DNA of 49,920 nucleotides from Patescibacteria group bacterium. Its GTDB lineage: Bacteria; Patescibacteriota; Patescibacteriia; 2-12-FULL-60-25. The notes beneath the pieces are model-generated. The model made no database searches. It was not told where the DNA came from and was given only the letters and a program-made list of their open reading frames with translations. A program made the translations under genes and the position numbers. The DNA lies in NCBI GenBank assembly GCA_018063105.1, contig JAGOQX010000006.1:1-49920 (forward strand). Direction: 5' to 3'. This document shows positions 24,717 to 33,472 of the stretch, in pieces (the stretch's first letter is position 1; each line of letters starts with the position of its first letter).

Positions 24717-25487
24717 TTAGACGGTCGTTGCAGACGATTCAGAAGCCTTTGCAGGTGCGTCACCAACTTTTTTTGCTGGTGCCTTCAGCATTTGCAATGC
24801 TTTCATCGTCGCTTTGACGTTGTTAATTTTATTTGCTGATCCAAGAATCTTTGAAACGACATTTGGGATGCCGGCCAATTCGAGTACGACGCGGACTGCA
24901 CCACCAGCTTTTACTCCAGACCCCTTTGGTGCTGGCTTAAGCAAAACCTGTGCGGCAGCAAACTTCGCGAGAACTTGGTGCGGAATCGTTTCGTTCACTA
25001 ACGGAACGGTAATCAATGCCTTGCGTGCTTTGGTTGTGGCCTTTGCCGTTGATGCTGCAACGTCGATGCCCTTACCCAAGCCAAATCCGACTCGGCCCTT
25101 GCGGTTACCGATAACGGACAAGACGCGGAAGCGCATGCGCTTACCACCCTTGGTCACACGCGTCACGCGAGCGACTTCGACGTTCTTTTCTTCGTAATCT
25201 GATTCGACAGCCTGTTCGCCGTGTCGAGGTCCACCTGGGCGATTGCCGCCAGGTCGCTGACCGCCGCGTCCAGGAGCGCCACCACGTTGGCCACCACCGG
25301 CGCCACCGCGAGCAAATCCGAACCGTTGGCCGCCGCGTTGTTGACCCGCTGAAGACGGACTACGCGCTGGAGCTGCTGCAGGAGCAACAGGGGCTGGAAC
25401 AGCCGCTGCAGGTTGAGCTACAGGCTCAGCCGTTGGCTGAACCACTGGCTCGACTGCTGGCTCTGGTTGTTGTGTATCGTTCATCAT
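24717..25487 (-). CDS. rpsE: Ribosomal protein S5 with long low-complexity N-terminus
   Basis: S5 is a 30S protein important for decoding accuracy. The conserved part starts near residue 95 (VARVTRVTKGGKRMRFRVLS), with GNRKGRVGFGLGKG and NVVSKILGSANKINNVKAT. Before it is an unusual extension of about 90 residues: first Pro/Ala/Gln-rich, then Gly/Arg-rich with repeated RGG-type steps (for example GGAGGGQRGGAPGRGGQRPG). At 256 residues it is far longer than the usual ~165. The ATG at 25487 follows the rplR stop by 11 bases; an adjacent ATG at 25484 is equally possible. Confidence 0.94.
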   Translation of the reverse strand: MMNDTQQPEPAVEPVVQPTAEPVAQPAAAVPAPVAPAAAPARSPSSAGQQRGGQRFGFARGGAGGGQRGGAPGRGGQRPGGNRPGGPRHGEQAVESDYEEKNVEVARVTRVTKGGKRMRFRVLSVIGNRKGRVGFGLGKGIDVAASTAKATTKARKALITVPLVNETIPHQVLAKFAAAQVLLKPAPKGSGVKAGGAVRVVLELAGIPNVVSKILGSANKINNVKATMKALQMLKAPAKKVGDAPAKASESSATTV

Positions 25488-25498
25488 AATAGTCAACA

Positions 25499-25855
25499 TT
25501 AAAAGACAAGACCTCCGGCGCGCGCGCCATCAGCCAGGGCTTTGACTCGACCGTGATATTGCTTATCGCGGCGATCAAACACGACGTGCGTAATTTTTTT
25601 CGCTGTTGCGCGTTCTGCCAAAATCTTTCCAACGGCTTCAGCTACTTCTACCTTTTTCATTTTTTCACCTTTCACATCAGCATCAGAAGCTGCGACGAGC
25701 GTCTTCCCCACCGTGTCATCGATGAGCTGGGCGTACATATGGGAAAGCGAGCGGCGCACGCTTAAGCGAGGGCGCTCTGTGGTGCCTTCAACTTTGGATC
25801 GAACGCGAGCAATGCGGCGTGCGCGGCGATCAGTTTTGAGTGTTGCTTTATTCAT
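25499..25855 (-). CDS. rplR: Ribosomal protein L18
   Basis: L18 binds 5S rRNA in the central protuberance. The 118-residue product has the basic N-terminus ([18 protein letters not shown]), [20 protein letters not shown] and the closing [20 protein letters not shown] segment. Length and position between rplF and rpsE are normal. Confidence 0.96.
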   Translation of the reverse strand: MNKATLKTDRRARRIARVRSKVEGTTERPRLSVRRSLSHMYAQLIDDTVGKTLVAASDADVKGEKMKKVEVAEAVGKILAERATAKKITHVVFDRRDKQYHGRVKALADGARAGGLVF

Positions 25856-25864
25856 ATGTGTACG

Positions 25865-26419
25865 TTATGCGCCCTTCGTGGCTGCCTTACCAGCCTTGCG
25901 TTTAATCACTTCTGTGGTGTATTTGATCCCCTTGCCCTTGTATGGCTCTGGTGGCTTCACGCGGCGAATCTGTGCAGCGATTTCACCGACCATGCGCTTG
26001 TCACAACCGGACAATGTCAACACCTGCTTTTCTACCTTTGCTTCAATCCCCTTTGGGAGCTTGAATTCAACCGGATGAGAAAAACCAACTTCAAATTTCA
26101 ATGTATCAGCCGAGACTAACGCGAGCTTAAAACCAACGCCGATAAATTCGAGTGATTTTTCAAATGGCTTCTGAACGCCGTCAACCATGTTTGAAATGAG
26201 TTGGCGCGTCAAACCCCACACAGCACGTTCACCTGGATTTTCCGGATGTTTCACCGTCACTTCCAATGATCGTGGCTCCGCTTGCTCTGTCACCTTCACT
26301 GCAGAATTCAAATCAATGGACAACGCGCCTTTTGGTCCGCGTACGTCAATGCTTCCATCTTTCAGCGTGGCTTCAACTCCGGCAGGGAGGATAATAGGTT
26401 TCTTTCCAATACGTGACAT
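25865..26419 (-). CDS. rplF: Ribosomal protein L6
   Basis: L6 lies near the sarcin-ricin loop at the base of the L7/L12 stalk. The 184-residue product has the duplicated domain structure, starting SRIGKKPIILPAGVEATLKD. The signature PEPYKGKGIKY near the C-terminus is clear. Spacing to rpsH (one base) and rplR is tight, consistent with one operon. Confidence 0.97.
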   Translation of the reverse strand: MSRIGKKPIILPAGVEATLKDGSIDVRGPKGALSIDLNSAVKVTEQAEPRSLEVTVKHPENPGERAVWGLTRQLISNMVDGVQKPFEKSLEFIGVGFKLALVSADTLKFEVGFSHPVEFKLPKGIEAKVEKQVLTLSGCDKRMVGEIAAQIRRVKPPEPYKGKGIKYTTEVIKRKAGKAATKGA

Positions 26420-26420
26420 A

Positions 26421-26813
26421 TTAGTAGACTTCGCACATTATCTCGCCGCCCAATTTGCGCTTGCGAGCTTCCTTGTTGGTCATGATGCCGGCGGATGTTG
26501 AGATGATCGCGATACCGATGTCCGACAACACACGTGGCAATTCGTTTGACTTGCGGTACACACGCAAACCCGGCTTGGAGATGCGTTTGATGTTGCGAAT
26601 CGCAGGTTCTTTTCCGTCGTACTTGAGGTTCAAGCTCAAGATGCGTTTCGTTCCCTCACGATGTTCGGAAACATTCGTGATGAACCCTTCGCGTTCCAAA
26701 ATTTTTGCCACCACAACTTTCAGTTGCGAGGATGGCAATTCAACTGTCTCATGACAGGCGGCCTGCGCATTGCGGAGGCGGGTGATGAAGTCACTCAGTG
26801 GGTCAGTATTCAT
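26421..26813 (-). CDS. rpsH: Ribosomal protein S8
   Basis: S8 binds the central domain of 16S rRNA and nucleates the platform. The 130-residue product shows DPLSDFITRLRNAQAA at the N-terminus and the RNA-binding signature GIAIISTSAGIMTNKEAR near the C-terminus. Length is normal, with no added domains. Confidence 0.97.
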   Translation of the reverse strand: MNTDPLSDFITRLRNAQAACHETVELPSSQLKVVVAKILEREGFITNVSEHREGTKRILSLNLKYDGKEPAIRNIKRISKPGLRVYRKSNELPRVLSDIGIAIISTSAGIMTNKEARKRKLGGEIMCEVY

Positions 26814-26819
26814 ACAATT

Positions 26820-27005
26820 TTACCAGCTAGATTTGGTTACGCCTGGCAACTCGCCTCGATTCGCCAATTCACGGAAACAGATACGGCAGAGATCGAAGTC
26901 GCGCATAAAGCCATGACGACGACCGCAACGCCAACAGCGGCGAACCGTTCGGGTCATGAACTTCGGGGTGCGAGCTGATTTTGCTTTTTGAGCTTTTGTG
27001 GCCAT
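26820..27005 (-). CDS. rpsZ: Ribosomal protein S14, zinc-binding short form
   Basis: This is the 61-residue zinc form of S14 in the 30S head. [21 protein letters not shown] supplies two CxxC pairs for zinc, written here only as a motif of 21 positions at about residues 24-44 with Cys24, Cys27, Cys40 and Cys43 as ligands. The end [16 protein letters not shown] is typical. It lies between rplE and rpsH. Confidence 0.96.
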   Translation of the reverse strand: MATKAQKAKSARTPKFMTRTVRRCWRCGRRHGFMRDFDLCRICFRELANRGELPGVTKSSW

Positions 27006-27010
27006 AGATA

Positions 27011-27547
27011 CTAGTCTTTAAATGGGAAACCAAGCGCCCGGAATAAAGCTTCGCCTCGAACGCGGTCTTTTGCCGTCGTGGAGACCGTCACTTCAAGTCC
27101 GTGCACACGCTCGACTTCGTCCGGACGCATTTCAGGAAATGAAACGAATTCGCGGAAGCCAAGAGAAATGTTTCCCGTCGCGTCGATGTGCGACGTTGAG
27201 ATGCCGCGGAAATCGCGGATACGAGGGAATGTCACGTTCAAGAACTTGTCGAGGAAGTGCCACATTCGGTCACCTCGCAAGGTTACGCGCATACCAACGA
27301 CCATTCCTTGTCGAATTTTGAAGTTTGAAATGGACTGCTTTGCCTTTGTGCGCAATGGCTTTTGTCCGGTAATGCGCATGAGCGTATTTTCCGCGACGTC
27401 CAAAAACTTGGCGTCTTTCAACCCGTGCGACAACCCAATCGACAATGTGACGGATTTGACGTGCGGTAAAGACATCGGATTTTTTTCTCCGATTGTTTTG
27501 GCCAATGCTGGCAAAATTTCTGTGTTGTATCGTTCTTTCAGTGTCAT
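27011..27547 (-). CDS. rplE: Ribosomal protein L5
   Basis: L5 binds 5S rRNA and contacts the P-site tRNA. The 178-residue product shows [17 protein letters not shown], the conserved [20 protein letters not shown] stretch, and [18 protein letters not shown]. The standard C-terminus ends [11 protein letters not shown]. It follows rplX by six bases. Confidence 0.97.
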   Translation of the reverse strand: MTLKERYNTEILPALAKTIGEKNPMSLPHVKSVTLSIGLSHGLKDAKFLDVAENTLMRITGQKPLRTKAKQSISNFKIRQGMVVGMRVTLRGDRMWHFLDKFLNVTFPRIRDFRGISTSHIDATGNISLGFREFVSFPEMRPDEVERVHGLEVTVSTTAKDRVRGEALFRALGFPFKD

Positions 27548-27553
27548 ACAAGG

Positions 27554-27823
27554 TTAGGCTTTTGGCCGATCATCGTGACGAAGGGTTTTTCCATCCGCGC
27601 CTACAAGCTGCAAGTTCGAGATATGTAGAGGCATGAAAAATTCCACAATCTGACCAGACTGACCAGATTGGCGTGAACGCAAATGGCGCTTTGATGGATT
27701 GACTCCCTCAACCACTGCGCGTTGAAGACGTGGAAAAACCTGTAAGATTTTTCCGCTCTTGCCCTTGTCTTTTCCGGTTGTGACTTTGACCATGTCACCG
27801 GTTTTCAATAGAGTTGTTTTCAT
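27554..27823 (-). CDS. rplX: Ribosomal protein L24
   Basis: L24 is an early 50S assembly initiator. The 89-residue product contains the KOW motif (KTGDMVKVTTGKDKGKSGKI), followed by LQRAVVEGVNPSKRHLR. It is shorter at the C-terminus than the ~103-residue typical protein. It lies between rplN and rplE. Confidence 0.95.
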   Translation of the reverse strand: MKTTLLKTGDMVKVTTGKDKGKSGKILQVFPRLQRAVVEGVNPSKRHLRSRQSGQSGQIVEFFMPLHISNLQLVGADGKTLRHDDRPKA

Positions 27824-27828
27824 ACCGT

Positions 27829-28200
27829 TTAGACAACCTCCGGGGCTAATGAAATAATTTTCGCATAGCCCTGTTGGCGCAATTCACGTGCAACTGGACC
27901 AAAGATGCGAGTTCCTTTTGGTTCCTTGTTCTTTCGATCGATGATCACGGCTGCGTTGTCATCAAAGCGAATATAGGTTCCATCTGGGCGACGAATCTCT
28001 TTGTGAACACGGACCAATACCGCGTGCACAACGTCTGACTTCTTCACTGTTCCGCGAGGTGCGGCTTTCTTGACCACGCAGGTCACGACGTCGCCCAAAC
28101 TCGCTGTGCGTTTTTGATATCCGCCGAGGACGCGAATGCACTGGAGCTGTTGAGCTCCTGTGTTGTCGGCGACCTTCAGCATTGTTCGATGTTGCACCAT
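27829..28200 (-). CDS. rplN: Ribosomal protein L14
   Basis: L14 sits at the subunit interface and forms bridge contacts. The 123-residue product shows [20 protein letters not shown], the [15 protein letters not shown] segment and the end [19 protein letters not shown]. Length is normal. Confidence 0.97.
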   Translation of the reverse strand: MVQHRTMLKVADNTGAQQLQCIRVLGGYQKRTASLGDVVTCVVKKAAPRGTVKKSDVVHAVLVRVHKEIRRPDGTYIRFDDNAAVIIDRKNKEPKGTRIFGPVARELRQQGYAKIISLAPEVV

Positions 28201-28204
28201 AGAG

Positions 28205-28483
28205 TTATTTGGCGGCCGTTACCACGCGAATAAAGCGAAAGCGCTTATCCTTTGAGACCGGTCGCGTTTCTTCGACTTCGATAAGATCACCAACCTTTGC
28301 TTCAGCCTTTTCATCATGGACCTTCAACTTGGTTGAAACAACGGAGTACTTTCCATAGACCTTGTGCGGGACGCGACGGTCAATACGAATGACCACCGTC
28401 TTTGCCATTTTGGCCGAGACGACGAGCCCTTGAAGGCGACGGCGTGCTGCTGTTGATGTGGTTGTTGGAGAAGTGGTTGTCAT
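28205..28483 (-). CDS. rpsQ: Ribosomal protein S17
   Basis: S17 is an OB-fold 16S rRNA binder. The 92-residue product has a Thr-rich N-terminal addition (about 14 residues). The core follows: [40 protein letters not shown] and [10 protein letters not shown]. Its ATG overlaps the rpmC stop by four bases, suggesting coupled translation. Confidence 0.95.
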   Translation of the reverse strand: MTTTSPTTTSTAARRRLQGLVVSAKMAKTVVIRIDRRVPHKVYGKYSVVSTKLKVHDEKAEAKVGDLIEVEETRPVSKDKRFRFIRVVTAAK

Positions 28484-28677
28484 ACTGTTTTGGCGTTCTG
28501 TTCATTCTGCACCGTGAGTGCCCGTGAGAGGTCGCGTTTTGCGGTTCGCAATTCGCTGACTTTGCCGGACTGGCGCGTGGCGACACTGAATGTGGCGTCA
28601 TGGAGACGAGAGCGTGCGTCTGCAATGAACTGTGCGAGCTCGTTAGCTGATTTTTGGCGGAGTTCTTTAGCGTCCAT
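28480..28677 (-). CDS. rpmC: Ribosomal protein L29
   Basis: L29 is a two-helix protein near the polypeptide exit tunnel. The 65-residue product shows [20 protein letters not shown] and the second helix SELRTAKRDLSRALTVQNEQ. It overlaps the end of rplP by 11 bases and the start of rpsQ by four. Confidence 0.94.
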   Translation of the reverse strand: MDAKELRQKSANELAQFIADARSRLHDATFSVATRQSGKVSELRTAKRDLSRALTVQNEQNAKTV

Positions 28678-29089
28678 ATTCTTTGGTGATGTACTTCGAC
28701 TTGCAAGGAAGTTTATACCCAGCGGCCGTTAAAGCTTCTTTTGCCTGGTCTGGAAGGATCCCCTCCATCTCAAACAGCATGGTTCCCATTTTGACTGGGG
28801 CGACGTAATGATCAACTGCACCTTTTCCGGAACCCATCGGCACTTCATTTCCCTTCTTCGTAATCGGCTTGTCCGGGAAAATACGGATCCAGATCTTTCC
28901 TCCACGCTTTGTGTAGCGGGTAAGGACACGGCGGCAGGCTTCAATTTGTTGTGCGCTGAGCCAGGCTGGGCCAACGGCTTTGAGACCGTAGGAGCCGAAC
29001 GCTAACTCAATCTTATCCGTTGCGCGGCGGATGTTGCGGGCGCGGCCTTTATGCCACTTGCGGTGTTTTACTTTTTTTGGGATTAACAT
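28667..29089 (-). CDS. rplP: Ribosomal protein L16
   Basis: L16 organises the A-site region of the 50S subunit. The 140-residue product begins [19 protein letters not shown] and has the signatures [20 protein letters not shown] and [20 protein letters not shown]. Length is normal. It overlaps rpmC slightly. Confidence 0.97.
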   Translation of the reverse strand: MLIPKKVKHRKWHKGRARNIRRATDKIELAFGSYGLKAVGPAWLSAQQIEACRRVLTRYTKRGGKIWIRIFPDKPITKKGNEVPMGSGKGAVDHYVAPVKMGTMLFEMEGILPDQAKEALTAAGYKLPCKSKYITKEYGR

Positions 29090-29100
29090 ACGTTTGTGGT

Positions 29101-29880
29101 TTACGTTGAAGATGAAGCCGGTGCTGGAGCACGGTCATCGCGACGTGGGGTAAAGCGGCGCACGCCTCCTCGATCGCCACCACCACGTGCATCGCGGGAA
29201 GGTGTCGTCGGTTTGTATTGCGACAATTTATCCTGTTCAAAAATATCACCGCGATAAATCCAGACCTTGATGCCGATTGCACCAGCCATGGTTCGCGCTG
29301 TTTCTTGCGAGTAATCAATGTCGGCACGCAAGTTCGTCAATGGGATCTTTCCCCAATCAAGACGTTCGCGGCGTGCAATTTCCGCACCGTTCAAACGGCC
29401 AGAAACGACGATCTTCACACCTAAGGCACCTGCCTTTTTGACGCGTTCAATCGACATCTTCATGACGCGACGGAATGGCATACGGCGCTCGAGCTCCTGT
29501 GCCATCTGTTGTGCGACGAGAGCGGATTCAAGTGATGCTTTTGCAACCTCAGTCACGTTCAATTGGAACTGCGTCTTCTTTCCCTTTGTTGGGAAAAACT
29601 TCTTCAAAAATCGCTTCTTCAAATCTTCAACACCAGCGCCGGAGCGACCGATGACAAGACCTGGCTTTGCCGTTGCAACCGTCACAACGAGCGAACCACG
29701 TGAGCGATCAATAATGACCTGGCTCACAGAAGCATCTTTCAATTCTTTCATGAAATATTCACGAATCGACACATCCTCTTTGAGGTGTGCGCGATAGGCT
29801 GCATCGCGAGCAAACCAACGCGACGGCCAGGTGACGGTCGTTCCGATGCGGAACACTTTTGGATTGACTTTGTGACCCAT
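29101..29880 (-). CDS. rpsC: Ribosomal protein S3
   Basis: S3 lines the mRNA entry channel of the 30S head. The 259-residue product starts MGHKVNPKVFRIG and has the KH domain GLVIGRSGAGVEDLKKRFLK. The C-terminal signature GALGVKIVVSGRLNGAEIAR follows, then GAIGIKVWIYRGD. A Gly/Arg/Asp-rich tail (about 35 residues) is added at the end. The ATG at 29880 is chosen over an upstream frame start at 29976, which would overlap rplV. Confidence 0.96.
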   Translation of the reverse strand: MGHKVNPKVFRIGTTVTWPSRWFARDAAYRAHLKEDVSIREYFMKELKDASVSQVIIDRSRGSLVVTVATAKPGLVIGRSGAGVEDLKKRFLKKFFPTKGKKTQFQLNVTEVAKASLESALVAQQMAQELERRMPFRRVMKMSIERVKKAGALGVKIVVSGRLNGAEIARRERLDWGKIPLTNLRADIDYSQETARTMAGAIGIKVWIYRGDIFEQDKLSQYKPTTPSRDARGGGDRGGVRRFTPRRDDRAPAPASSST

Positions 29881-29881
29881 A

Positions 29882-30301
29882 TTATTTAGCAATGGTTGGG
29901 TTAGTCGCAACCTTTTTAACCCGGATAACCCGGCTCGCCTTGCGCAACATCTTCTTTGTTGGCACAGCTGGCTCATCAGTCAAGATAATGCTGATGTGCG
30001 TGGAACGCTTGCGAATCGGCGCTGCTCGGCCCATGGCGCGAGGACGTGAACGTTTCAACGTCACACCAGCGTCTGCAACGATCGTTTTGATGCGCAAAGA
30101 GGCACGGTCCAGTTTAAAGTTATGTTCTGCGTTCGCGACTGCAGATTGCAGCAACTTCAACACAGGGCGTGAAGCTTCCTTTTGGATAAACTGCAAACGC
30201 GTTTCTGCGTCAGCAACCGTTAACCCGCGGACAGCGTCAACAACCAACCGCACTTTTCGTGGGGCCATGCGTAATTGTCGGAGATAAGCTTTGACTTCCA
30301 T
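29882..30301 (-). CDS. rplV: Ribosomal protein L22
   Basis: L22 lines the peptide exit tunnel. The 139-residue product starts with RMAPRKVRLVVDAVRG. The tunnel hairpin region carries DAGVTLKRSRPRAMGRAAPI followed by RKRSTHISIIL. About 25 extra basic residues follow at the C-terminus. Position between rpsS and rpsC is standard. Confidence 0.96.
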   Translation of the reverse strand: MEVKAYLRQLRMAPRKVRLVVDAVRGLTVADAETRLQFIQKEASRPVLKLLQSAVANAEHNFKLDRASLRIKTIVADAGVTLKRSRPRAMGRAAPIRKRSTHISIILTDEPAVPTKKMLRKASRVIRVKKVATNPTIAK

Positions 30302-30310
30302 AGATGAAAA

Positions 30311-30631
30311 TTATTTCTTCTTCGGAGCAGCTGCAGGAGCTGCTGCCGGAGTGCCTGATTCGATCGTCTTCTGCATCTTGCCGCCGTGACGAACGAACTT
30401 ACGCGTTGGGGAAAATTCACCCAACTTGTGACCGACCATGTTCTCGACGACGAACACAGGGACATGAATCTTGCCGTTGTGCACGCCGAAGGTAAATCCA
30501 ACCATCGCCGGTGTAATAACGGAAGTTCGTGACCAAGTCTTGATAACCACTTTATCGCCAGCGCTGATCTTGGACATTTTAACCAAGAGCTTCGGTTCGG
30601 TAAATGGGCCTTTTTTGAGGGATCGTGACAT
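30311..30631 (-). CDS. rpsS: Ribosomal protein S19
   Basis: S19 binds the 16S rRNA head and contacts S13. The 106-residue product has [18 protein letters not shown] at the start and [20 protein letters not shown] with [14 protein letters not shown]. It ends with an added Ala/Pro/Lys tail ([11 protein letters not shown]), a kind of extension seen on several proteins of this cluster. Confidence 0.96.
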   Translation of the reverse strand: MSRSLKKGPFTEPKLLVKMSKISAGDKVVIKTWSRTSVITPAMVGFTFGVHNGKIHVPVFVVENMVGHKLGEFSPTRKFVRHGGKMQKTIESGTPAAAPAAAPKKK

Positions 30632-30636
30632 ATCAA

Positions 30637-31476
30637 TTATTTCTTCTTGTTACGACGGCGCTCCAAGATCAAGCGGTCGGAGGAAAGATTCTTTCTGCGT
30701 GTCTTGACGCCCATGGCATGCTTACCCCACTTTGTCTTGGCATACTTCATACCAATTGGGTGCTTACCTTCACCACCACCATGTGGGTGATCAACCGGGT
30801 TCATCACCTTACCGCGAACGGTTGGCTTGATACCGCGATGACGCATGCGTCCGGCCTTGCCGTAGCGCACCAAGTGATAGTCTGGGTTTGACACCATACC
30901 GATGGAAGCCATGCTCTCCTTCGGGACGTTACGCGTTTCACCGGAAGGCAAACGCAATGTTGCATATTTTCCTTCAACAGCCATGATCTGAATCACTGCA
31001 CCGGCTCCACGACCAAGCTGTGCGCCTTTTCCTGGAACAAGTTCCACGGCATGCACCATTGTACCAACTGGGATCTTGTCGATTGGCAATCGGTTTCCGA
31101 TCTGGATATCTGCACCGGTCTTTGAGGACACGATGACATCGCCGACCTTCATGCCATTTGGCGTGAGGACGTAGCGCTTCTCACCATCTTTGTAGATGAC
31201 GAGTGAAATACGAGCACCGCGAATCGGATCGTATTCAATAGAGTCTACGCGAGCTGGAATATCAAATTTATCGCGTAAAAAATCAACGGTGCGAACAAAT
31301 TGCTTTGCTCCTCCGCCCTGGTGGCGAACCGTAATCTTTCCGTTGGTGCGACCAGCAAACGCTTTGCGCGTCGTGATCAATGACTTCTCTGGTTCACTTC
31401 GTGTGATGTCAGAAAAATCCTGCACCGAGGAATTTCGGCGGCCTTTTGTGACTGGTCGGTATTGTTTAATTGGCAT
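30637..31476 (-). CDS. rplB: Ribosomal protein L2
   Basis: L2 lies near the peptidyl transferase centre and is needed for subunit joining. The 279-residue product carries [20 protein letters not shown], the RNA-binding core with [20 protein letters not shown], and the signature [18 protein letters not shown]. The conserved His after HPHGGGEG is present. Length is normal. Confidence 0.97.
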   Translation of the reverse strand: MPIKQYRPVTKGRRNSSVQDFSDITRSEPEKSLITTRKAFAGRTNGKITVRHQGGGAKQFVRTVDFLRDKFDIPARVDSIEYDPIRGARISLVIYKDGEKRYVLTPNGMKVGDVIVSSKTGADIQIGNRLPIDKIPVGTMVHAVELVPGKGAQLGRGAGAVIQIMAVEGKYATLRLPSGETRNVPKESMASIGMVSNPDYHLVRYGKAGRMRHRGIKPTVRGKVMNPVDHPHGGGEGKHPIGMKYAKTKWGKHAMGVKTRRKNLSSDRLILERRRNKKK

Positions 31477-31481
31477 AAATT

Positions 31482-31889
31482 TTAGACACCTTTATACAGC
31501 TCAATTTTTTCACCGGCCTTCACGCTGACCATCGCCTTCTTCCAGCGATTGCGAACGCCGCTTGTGCGACCACGTCGGACGACTTTTCCGATTCCGCGGT
31601 TCGTACGAACGCCCGTAACATGAACCTTGTACGATGCTTCAACAGCCTTGCGGATTTCAACCTTGTTGGCTTTCACCGGAACGTTGAACACGTACACACC
31701 CTTTGATGCCAAGATCGCAGCCTTTTCGCTCACGCGAGGTGATTCGAGAAGAATAGCTAATGGCGTTGATGTTCCAGGTGCGACAACCATTGTCGTTCCT
31801 TCGACTGTTTCTTCAGCCTTCGTAGCACCTGCCTCTTTTGCGGCAGCTACCTTTGGCTGTGATTTTGTGATTCGTTGAAAAATTCCCAT
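31482..31889 (-). CDS. rplW: Ribosomal protein L23 with N-terminal extension
   Basis: L23 sits at the tunnel exit and docks SRP and trigger factor. The conserved part starts near residue 47 (LLESPRVSEKAAILASKGVY), with EIRKAVEASYKVHVTGVRTN and a C-terminal AMVSVKAGEKIELYKGV. About 45 Ala/Glu/Thr-rich residues precede it, which typical L23 lacks. Confidence 0.95.
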   Translation of the reverse strand: MGIFQRITKSQPKVAAAKEAGATKAEETVEGTTMVVAPGTSTPLAILLESPRVSEKAAILASKGVYVFNVPVKANKVEIRKAVEASYKVHVTGVRTNRGIGKVVRRGRTSGVRNRWKKAMVSVKAGEKIELYKGV

Positions 31890-31894
31890 AGTGG

Positions 31895-32527
31895 TTAGGC
31901 GCTACGATATAACGTTTCAAAAGCTGGAATACTTTCTTTCCAGAAAATGACCGTTTGGTAGTTGATAACATCTTGCAAGTTCATGCTGTTCACCGTGACC
32001 AACTTGATGTTCTGCAAGTTGCGAACCATTCGCAATAATTCTGGCGCTGACTTTGGAATAACAACCAATGCCTTTCGGGTAACCGGAAGGGCGCTGAACA
32101 ATGCAACGGCGTGCTTCGTCTTGATTGCCTCAGGAACAAAGTTCTCGAGAACGATGAGACGGTCAGCAGCGACCTTATCAGACAATGCCATGAAGAATGC
32201 CTTCTGCTTTGCCTTGTGGTTCACTTTGACAGAGAAATTGCGTTCGCCACGTGGACCAAAGACAATACCTCCACCGACCCATTGTGGTGAACGGATTGAA
32301 CCCTGACGTGCACGACCGGTTCCCTTTTGCTTCCATGGTTTCTTACCACCTCCATGCACTTCACCTTTTGTCTTGGTGTTGGCAATGGACTTGCGGGCGT
32401 TGGCCTGTTGCGCGATGACAACTTCGTGAATCAAACCTGGATTCACTTTAACGCCAAAATGCTTCTCGTTTAATTCGAGATCGCCAGTAACTTTTCCTTG
32501 TTGATTGTAGACTTTAACGGTAGCCAT
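31895..32527 (-). CDS. rplD: Ribosomal protein L4
   Basis: L4 has a long loop in the exit tunnel and in many bacteria autoregulates the S10 operon. The 210-residue product has the loop with GGGKKPWKQKGTGRARQGSI, RSPQWVGGGIVFGPRGERNF, and the C-terminal VVIPKSAPELLRMVRNLQNI. The ATG at 32527 gives the family start MATVKVYN. An upstream ATG at 32542 overlaps rplC. Confidence 0.96.
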   Translation of the reverse strand: MATVKVYNQQGKVTGDLELNEKHFGVKVNPGLIHEVVIAQQANARKSIANTKTKGEVHGGGKKPWKQKGTGRARQGSIRSPQWVGGGIVFGPRGERNFSVKVNHKAKQKAFFMALSDKVAADRLIVLENFVPEAIKTKHAVALFSALPVTRKALVVIPKSAPELLRMVRNLQNIKLVTVNSMNLQDVINYQTVIFWKESIPAFETLYRSA

Positions 32528-32532
32528 ATAGA

Positions 32533-33135
32533 TTAATTGCAACGAAGTTCAAGAATCGCATTTCGCGCTCCCGGGACAGCTCCCTTTAATGCAATGATTC
32601 CGTTTTCGCGCAATTCAACGACCTGCAAATTCTTCACCGTAATTCGCTCGTCGCCCATGTGACCGGCCATGCGCTTGCCCTTCAAGACATGCTGCACACC
32701 ACCGGCACCGATGGAACCCGGCATGCGCAACTGGTCTTTGTGACCGTGTGATGCTGGATGACCATGGAATCCATGACGCTTCACAACACCTTGGAACCCT
32801 TTTCCTTTTGAAACACCACAAACGTCCACTTTGTCACCAATTTGGAACAAGGCAGCTTCAATGGCGTCACCGCGTTTAAACGCTGATGGGTCTTCGATGC
32901 GGAATTCGCGTAAAATGCTCAACTTCGGTAAATCCTTCAAGTGACCCTCTTCTGGCTTCGCCAACTTTTTTGCTGGCAAAAAACCAACCTGCACGGCGGT
33001 GTATCCCGCATCTGCGGCTTCTTTGATCTGCGTGACAACACAAGGACCTGCTTGAACAAGCGTAACTGGAACAACCGTCCCATCTGGACGGAAGACCTGT
33101 GACATTTCAATTTTTTTCGCAAGAATGAATTTCAT
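32533..33135 (-). CDS. rplC: Ribosomal protein L3
   Basis: L3 is an early assembly protein near the peptidyl transferase centre. The 200-residue product shows MKFILAKKIEMSQVFRPDG, VSKGKGFQGVVKRHGFHGHP, and MPGSIGAGG with the KGKRMAGHMGDERITVKNL signature. The ATG at 33135 fits; an open frame upstream to 33291 runs through a structured non-coding gap. A promoter is proposed just before the gene, so it may head its own transcript. Confidence 0.96.
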   Translation of the reverse strand: MKFILAKKIEMSQVFRPDGTVVPVTLVQAGPCVVTQIKEAADAGYTAVQVGFLPAKKLAKPEEGHLKDLPKLSILREFRIEDPSAFKRGDAIEAALFQIGDKVDVCGVSKGKGFQGVVKRHGFHGHPASHGHKDQLRMPGSIGAGGVQHVLKGKRMAGHMGDERITVKNLQVVELRENGIIALKGAVPGARNAILELRCN

Positions 33136-33165
33136 AGGTATGGAACGTGCGCCAAAGGCGTAGAG

Positions 33166-33194
33166 GTTACAGTTTCGAACAATTAAGATGACAA
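33166..33194 (-). promoter_or_regulatory. Predicted promoter of rplC operon
   Basis: On the minus strand TTGTCA (33189-33194), 17 bases and TGTAAC (33166-33171) lie about 30 bases before the rplC start. The match is moderate. Confidence 0.45.
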
Positions 33195-33246
33195 AAGACC
33201 AGAAGCAATATTCACGCGTCGGATTGACGCATGCACACACTTCTGG
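33194..33246 (-). terminator. Branched terminator/attenuator before rplC
   Basis: CCAGAAG (33240-33246 complement) pairs with CTTCTGG (33199-33205 complement), enclosing an inner GCGTC/GACGC hairpin. On the minus strand it is followed by TCTTTTG. It lies directly upstream of the rplC promoter. Confidence 0.5.
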
Positions 33247-33408
33247 CCTCTCTGCGAACGAAAGGCACACTGGGTTGTAGAACCTACCCATCGCTCAATT
33301 ACACATCATGGAGGTTATGCCATAGTCTCACATCGCGGTGAGGGGTACTCCGACGAATCGGAGAGCAACTTACTCCTTGGGAATTGAACAGTGGGGTGCA
33401 AACACTTC

Positions 33409-33464
33409 GTCGGAGCGCTCCGTTCTAGATCCAACAACTTGGATGGAGGACGGAGCGCTCCGAC
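33409..33464. repeat. 15-bp inverted repeat with nested hairpin
   Basis: Arms GTCGGAGCGCTCCGT and its exact complement flank a 26-base loop that itself contains ATCCAA/TTGGAT. Each arm includes the self-complementary CGGAGCGCTCCG. It starts nine bases after the rpsJ stop codon. No U tail follows, so it may protect the 3' end or regulate rather than terminate. Confidence 0.7.
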
Positions 33465-33472
33465 GCTCCTAA

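Larger units (their letters stand above)
33136..33472 (-). other. Structured intergenic region between rpsJ and rplC
   Basis: There is no credible gene in these 337 bases. In transcription order it holds a long hairpin from 15-bp arms (33409-33423, 33450-33464). Next comes a small hairpin CTCCGA-TTCG-TCGGAG near 33347-33362, then a hairpin TGGGT/ACCCA. A branched terminator-like structure (33194-33246) is followed by a promoter. It probably ends the tuf-rpsJ unit and starts the rplC unit, and may act as a ribosomal leader. Confidence 0.6.

Noticed and set aside
33136-33291. N-terminal extension of L3 to 33291
   Set aside because: L3 aligns from the ATG at 33135. The added residues are Cys/Arg-rich, overlap a terminator-like hairpin and have no family match.
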